This document shows positions 58,881 through 64,000 of a stretch of DNA of 64,000 nt, in pieces. Origin of the DNA: Ctenosaura bakeri (Eukaryota > Chordata > Lepidosauria > Squamata > Iguanidae). The position numbers and the translations under genes are program-made. Under the pieces are notes generated by a model. The model made no database searches, was not told the origin of the DNA, and was given only the letters and a program-made list of their open reading frames with translations. The DNA lies in contig CAOLHI010000554.1 in NCBI GenBank assembly GCA_948474755.1, positions 248,001 to 312,000 of the forward strand, given 5' to 3'. Positions within the stretch are counted from its first letter, which is position 1, and the number at the start of each line of letters is the position of its first letter.

Positions 58881-59080
58881 GGCCTTTCCGCACTACACTG
58901 TTATAGTGCTATTATTCCACTTTCATCATCCTAGGGAATCCTGGGGTTTGTGGTTGAGGGAGAGGCATTTAGAATTCTCAGCCAGAGAGCTCTTTGGCCT
59001 CAGTAAACTACAAACCCCAGAATTCCACAGGATGTTGAAAGTGGAATAATAGCACTATAACAGTGTAGTGCGGAAAGGCC
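58881..59080. mobile_element. Palindromic MITE copy L (200 bp)
   Basis: Termini GGCCTTTCCGCACTACACTG at both ends in inverse orientation; arms GTTATAGTGCTATTATTCCA. Centre CCAGAGAGCTCTTTGGCCTC (second subfamily). Target duplication ambiguous (CAA/CAA if the element starts at TGGGCC). Confidence 0.9.
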
Positions 59081-59780
59081 CAAAGTTTCATGACCCATCA
59101 ACCTGAAAACTACCAACATCATTTACAAGCATTTCTTGTAAATATATTTTTACAGTAACAATATCGTATTATAAATGCAGTCTTTCTGCCACTGCCACTC
59201 CACACTCATTTCGAAAGCAAAAGGATTTTTGCCTCAGATGTGTTTCCCAAATATTCACAGGCCCTGGTTTGTTACAACAGCAGTCACTCTGCAAGCTAAG
59301 GAGTTGGCCAATGATACAAATACAAAGCCAGGAAATGCTAGGTCATTTTTTTTTTTTTTGAACTAACATACCACATGGAATAGTCTTGAGATTTCTATAA
59401 TTTCCTCAAGTCCTGTGAGTTATCCTGAAATTTAGTAACCAAGGTTCTGAAATGCATCAGGGATTCTCATTTCCCAAAATGAGGCCCTTTGATTGGAGCA
59501 TAATGCTTCACATAGAAAATAAAATGCTCAGACTATGTAAAATAATTATTTATGCACCAAGCTAGTCGTTTAAAACATTTGCACTTTTAAAATAATGATT
59601 CCAGAAATTTCACATCCTCAGTATTTCAAGTTTTTCTTGCTGATTATTCCTTTACTGTTTTTTGTTTCTATTAATCATTTTTATGTGATGGTACTCATTT
59701 ACAGAGAAAAGGCAAAGGTCTTTATTCAAGTCATCGGACACTTCTGGCAATACATTCAAAATCAGCCAAAACCTATTTCA

Positions 59781-60000
59781 GGACCTTTTCACATTATACA
59801 ATTATATTGCGAGGATCCCACTTTGACTACTACTGTTCCATCGTATGGAATCCTAGGATTTGCAGTTTAGAGACGGACATTTAGAATTCTCAGCAGAGCA
59901 CCTCTGGTGCCTCACTAAACTACAAAACCCAGCTTTACATAGAATGCAGCCTATGGAATTTGAATCTATTGTGTTATAATTGTGTTGTGTGAAAGTTCTC
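59781..60000. mobile_element. Diverged palindromic MITE (copy N)
   Basis: GGACCTTTTCACATTATACA / GAACTTTCACACAACACAAT termini, ATGGAATCCTAGGATTTGCA and CATTTAGAATTCTCAGCAGA inside. Oldest-looking copy. Confidence 0.65.
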
Positions 60001-63000
60001 AAAGAAATGAGTTATCTTTATTTGAATTTAGAAACAGGATTTCTCTGTCCTAAAGCCCAGGATGTCACCATAATGACCCCAATGTAATGCGATTTCCATA
60101 TGCATGCCACCTTATATATTCAGTCCACTGGACAATCAAGCTGAGTACTAACAGTGCTAAATGGCGGCAGATATCTAAAGCTGTAGGGGTCTCTTTCAAC
60201 CTTGCTGTGAGACTCTATAATTCGAGGAGGGAAATTTGTCCTTTCCCAACATTATTGAAGTATAATATCCATCATCCCAAACTGTTGGCCATGTTGGCTA
60301 GAGAAGATATGAACTGGAGTCTGGAAGGTTTCCTGTTCCTCACTGTTTAACTGAAAATTTCAAGCAATGTACCTGGGACTTTCTGCTTCTAGCACATGTG
60401 ATATGCACCACAGAACAACACATACGTTCCCAGTAGCTATGTTTTTCATTCACTAGTCAACTTAATTGTGGAGACCATTTTTATCCTACATACAGTTCAG
60501 CAATCTGAATGTATTCACACATACGTGGCACACCATCTCTAAATGTCTGAAGTTATCTACAATTTCATTGTGCACTTTTATGCATCCAGATTAACTTCAC
60601 TCTGCCTATATGGAAGTAGGTAGGGCTGGAAGCCTACAGATAGTTCCATAGATACCACATTTCCTGTGTTACTCAGACTGCAAGAGCAGGTGCATGAGCC
60701 CTCAGAGAAATCCACTGCCAAACACCCACATTAGGATTTGGTGCTAATTGCTACTCTAGGTCAGCAGGATTCACTTTTCAGTAGACAATTTTAAGTCTAT
60801 TGTACCATGAACGCCCTTCCTCCTCCTCCAAAAAGCAAAATGAAAAACACCCTACCACATAACCAAACCATCTCAGATGCATAGATTGCTAATGTACAGA
60901 CAGGCAAAATAAATTATCTAAAGACTCAGTCATCCTTTCGGTATTCTACTTATGCTGCATGAAAGTAAAAAGAAGGTTTCTTGAACTAGTCTGTCTGGTT
61001 GTCTTGAGTACAACTACAGTACAGGAAATGGGTAGGAGGTAGAGGCACCTATTGCCAGCTTAATCGCTTGGTGAAATTGACAAGCAAAGCAAACAAGTGA
61101 GACAAAGCTGGACATTATAAGACACAAATACACAAATCAGTGTCATGGTGAACCAGTTTTCATTTTTCTAATATTTCCATAAGGCATTCGCATTCTCATA
61201 CATTTGATTTCAGAATCTATTAATAGGCTGACCTTTACAATTAGTTTGTAGGACCTGCTAAATAGTATGGAGTATCATTATAATTACTTATAGTTGTGAT
61301 ATGTATAATGCATATTAAAGCAAAAAGTAGTTTTTGTTTTGATCTTAAAACAATCACATGTAAATACATACCCAACTTTAACAAAGCTGAATGCAGGTAC
61401 CTAGGTGATAGTCAGCAATGGTTTATGTGCTAAGCCTGGGTCATTGCATAGGCCATAATTGCACAGAGATAAGCAAAGAAACCTTGCTGTTTCCCCCATT
61501 TCTGCTCCCGTCCCACAGCACCTGTTTTGTTAGCTCCTGTTTCAAGTTAAGCAGCTAGGGGGAAAAACCTGGGGACAGATGTGGTTGCAAGTTGAGACAT
61601 TTGTGATTTAAACAAGTTCATAAACTGGCAACAAGGAATGAGTTCAGATTACAGTCTATGGTTAGGTAACAAACCACAGTTTATTAGTAGAGGTGGATCT
61701 GCATATTACAACAAGCCACATTTCAAAAATACCACCATAGCTTGACATAACATGCAAACACAGTCTGTTAATTTTTGGCCATTTCACAGTTGGCCTGATT
61801 TCTACTTTCACATTATTTTCAAATGTGTGAAAGTCCTAACAATCACTTTTTTCTCCTCCAGAAACTGGCAAATTTGCTTGTTTTAAATCAAAGTATGCAT
61901 AAATGTTTCAAATTTTGATATTTCAAATAACGTTCTCACCTGATTCCTTAGGTATTCCATGTTGTGTCTAACTCATCAGATTTTCCTGTAACTAATAGCT
62001 ATTGGAGACTGACAAGCTGTTTGGACTAGTCTCCACTTGAATTCTTGAGCTTCATGAGCTTTAACCCTCCATTTCAAACTCGCCATTTGAATCAGTCTTT
62101 TACAGCCTTTCCCATTTTGTGGTGATAGTTTCTTTTCCAAATTCTTGTTTGCCAAAATCTTCTTCCTTTGGCTCTCCCCAGTTCACTCTCCCACGCTCCC
62201 TAACTGCCCATGGCTTGTGAACAACCTATTGTTAAAAGGCTTCATTGTGGCATCATCTCCAGTAGATTATGACATTTTCAGAAATACTTGAACTCAGTTA
62301 CTAGAGGAAAGGAAGACATGAGTTGAAATGAAAAGAAAATGAGAAGATGGACACATTTAATAGCCCAAGAGCTGTGAAGTAAGTATCAACTACAGGACTA
62401 TGTAAGGAGCTAGCGTGTTATTTTCCTCAAGAAGTGAGAAGTTCTAGGGGCAGAGCTATACAGCTCACTTTCCTCTGAGTGAGTTAACACTGAAGACCTA
62501 GGATGCCCTTTTAATATTGTTTTATTTTCAGATGAAAAGCAGAGCAAGTACTTAACAGCAGGCAGGAAAACTGCTATTCCTCCAACAAATTCTCAAACAG
62601 CAGCTGTTGCCCACCTCAGGCTACACTATGTTCAATATAACTTCAGCTTTAAACCTCGCTCACCCTTCCTTAGCCAAATTCTGATTTCAAAACTCATTCC
62701 AAAATATTTTCTTGCTCCTCTCTCTGCCTGGTAAGCATCATAGCCTGAAGGAGATTTGGGAGCTGTAGACCAAAGGAAGCTCCCACCGCTACAAGCTCAA
62801 GCGATAGTCAGGGTCGGCACCCTTCCTGTGTCTCACAGGCATATGGACAAAGATCATCTCCTGATCTCCAACTGGCACCATCATTTGCCACTGTGTCTTC
62901 TTGTTGGAAGAAATGTGCTTGGCTGTTGCTCATTCTGGAGAAGAGAAGGACAAAACACCAACATACTCATCTTTCCACTATAAAAGGAAGATTGCCTCAT

Positions 63001-63344
63001 CATTTGTGTGAAAGTTGTTATTCAACTATTCAGTGCTTCTCTCCTCTGGTTTAAACTTCACTCTGATTGGCCATGGTGCTTGGGAACCATGATGATCAGT
63101 ATACCAAGGAATTCCACATACAAGGTGTGACAATGTTGGTGCTGAAATTAGCTCTAGGGTGTCCACTGGTTTATGGATCATAAAGAGATTTCAGTGCCCA
63201 AAGTCGCAAATAAACTAGTCAATGAGAGTTGGCTAGGTAAGCTTTCATTTTGACCATCACCAAACCTTCCAATAGTCCTTTAATGCTTTGATTTATATCC
63301 CACCTCTTTCCTGAAAATGAGAAGCAAGGAGTCTTACAAATGGA

Positions 63345-63762
63345 TCTAATATATAAAAGTCAAAGTTTGTCTGTTTGTCCATGTCGGGCAGAGAAGACCT
63401 CATATAATTGGCTGTCAGCTGAGAAGACTTCATATGATTGGCTGCCTGAGAAGATTCTATGGAATCCTGGGGATGGCAGTTTAGGGGGGCCTTTAGAATT
63501 CTCAGCCTGACAGCTCTTGGGCCTGGCTGATTGCTGTGGAGATGAGGCTTAGCAGCAAGGAGGAGGACAGTGTATTCTCTCAGGAACCCAACCTCTGTAT
63601 GTGAATAACTCTGAATACAGATTGGATTGGGGAATATGGGGAAAAGTTACAAGTACTAGACAAGACATTTTGGGGAATTAGAGACACAAGATCTCAAATC
63701 TTTCTAACAAGTATTACCTATGAGAAAATAAAATCCCAGGCAATGCTGAGTATAAACACTAG
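63345..63762 (+). mobile_element. Non-autonomous Helitron copy 2
   Basis: 418 bp, flanked by A (63344) and T (63763), starting TCTAATATATAAAAGTCAAA and ending CCCAGGCAATGCTGAG-TATAAACA-CTAG. TC...CTAG with a 3' hairpin inserted between A and T is the Helitron signature. Same family as 28182-29263 but without the nested element. Confidence 0.88.
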
Positions 63763-64000
63763 TTAACTAAAAAAGTCTAGTCAGAACACAAAGGTCTTTG
63801 TTTCACAGTACATGAAGAATAACCCTACTTTGGAAAGGAACTTCTCTGTCTCACATCCCCATCAGATACATCTTTGGAGGTGGTGGGACAAAGAAAAGTG
63901 TCTTCTCTAAACATCAGAAAGCCTGGGCAAGCTTGTATGGAAGAACATAGTCCCTCAGGAAGCTAGGTCCCTTATGACCCAACCCCAGTCACGCTTTCCA

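Larger units (their letters stand above)
48565..64000. other. Upstream flank of LPIN1, no gene seen
   Basis: 15 kb with no recognisable protein exon on either strand, only the repeats and GC-rich block listed separately. Stretches 49150-49800, 50230-52340, 52760-53300, 56200-56990, 58330-58880, 59090-59780 and 60010-63340 show nothing I can name beyond low-complexity tracts. Confidence 0.6.

Noticed and set aside
1..64000. CRISPR arrays, bacterial operons, phage or plasmid modules
   Set aside because: The window is spliced vertebrate DNA; the regular repeats seen are microsatellites, SINEs and palindromic MITEs.

Overview
The window is vertebrate nuclear DNA, most likely from a squamate (lizard-type) genome. 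It is intron-rich and holds CR1 LINE 3' ends, tRNA-derived SINEs with (ACA)-type tails, 5S-rRNA-derived SINEs, Sauria-like SINEs, Helitrons and many short inverted-repeat DNA transposons. That mix is typical of squamates and points to an iguanian or Anolis-like genome. The assignment rests on repeat families I recognise, not on a search.

One protein gene can be supported: LPIN1 (lipin-1, phosphatidate phosphatase) on the minus strand. Sixteen coding exons are readable from the start ATG at 36365 down to 999. All 15 junctions have GT donors and AG acceptors and keep the reading frame. They give 2,309 coding bases, about 770 of the roughly 890 residues expected, so the last ~120 residues lie beyond base 1. 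The N-LIP domain, nuclear localisation signal, serine-rich middle, Trp-rich M-Lip region and the start of the HAD catalytic domain with the DxDxT motif are present. A GC-rich island at 47.95-48.37 kb with a good minus-strand splice donor at 48024 is the likely promoter and non-coding first exon.

Layout: 1-36.4 kb holds coding exons and introns. 36.4-48.0 kb is the long first intron. 48.0-48.4 kb is the CpG island. 48.4-64 kb is upstream DNA with no recognisable gene, only repeats and a second GC-rich stretch at 53.6-54.3 kb.

The most striking non-genic content is a family of palindromic MITEs. Their termini read GGCC-N-TTTCCGCAC and they make 3-bp target duplications. At least twelve copies are present. 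Some are almost perfect hairpins of 155-180 bp that still keep their CpGs, and three sit inside SINEs. Two near-perfect hairpins bracket the LPIN1 CpG island. Longer GC-rich relatives also occur; the 637-bp one at 28515-29151 is nested in a Helitron and looks like a mobile CpG island. Other points of interest are two Helitron copies that share MITE-like internal sequence, a 36-bp-arm inverted repeat at 35.1 kb, and a 28-nt candidate poison exon at 18.85 kb.
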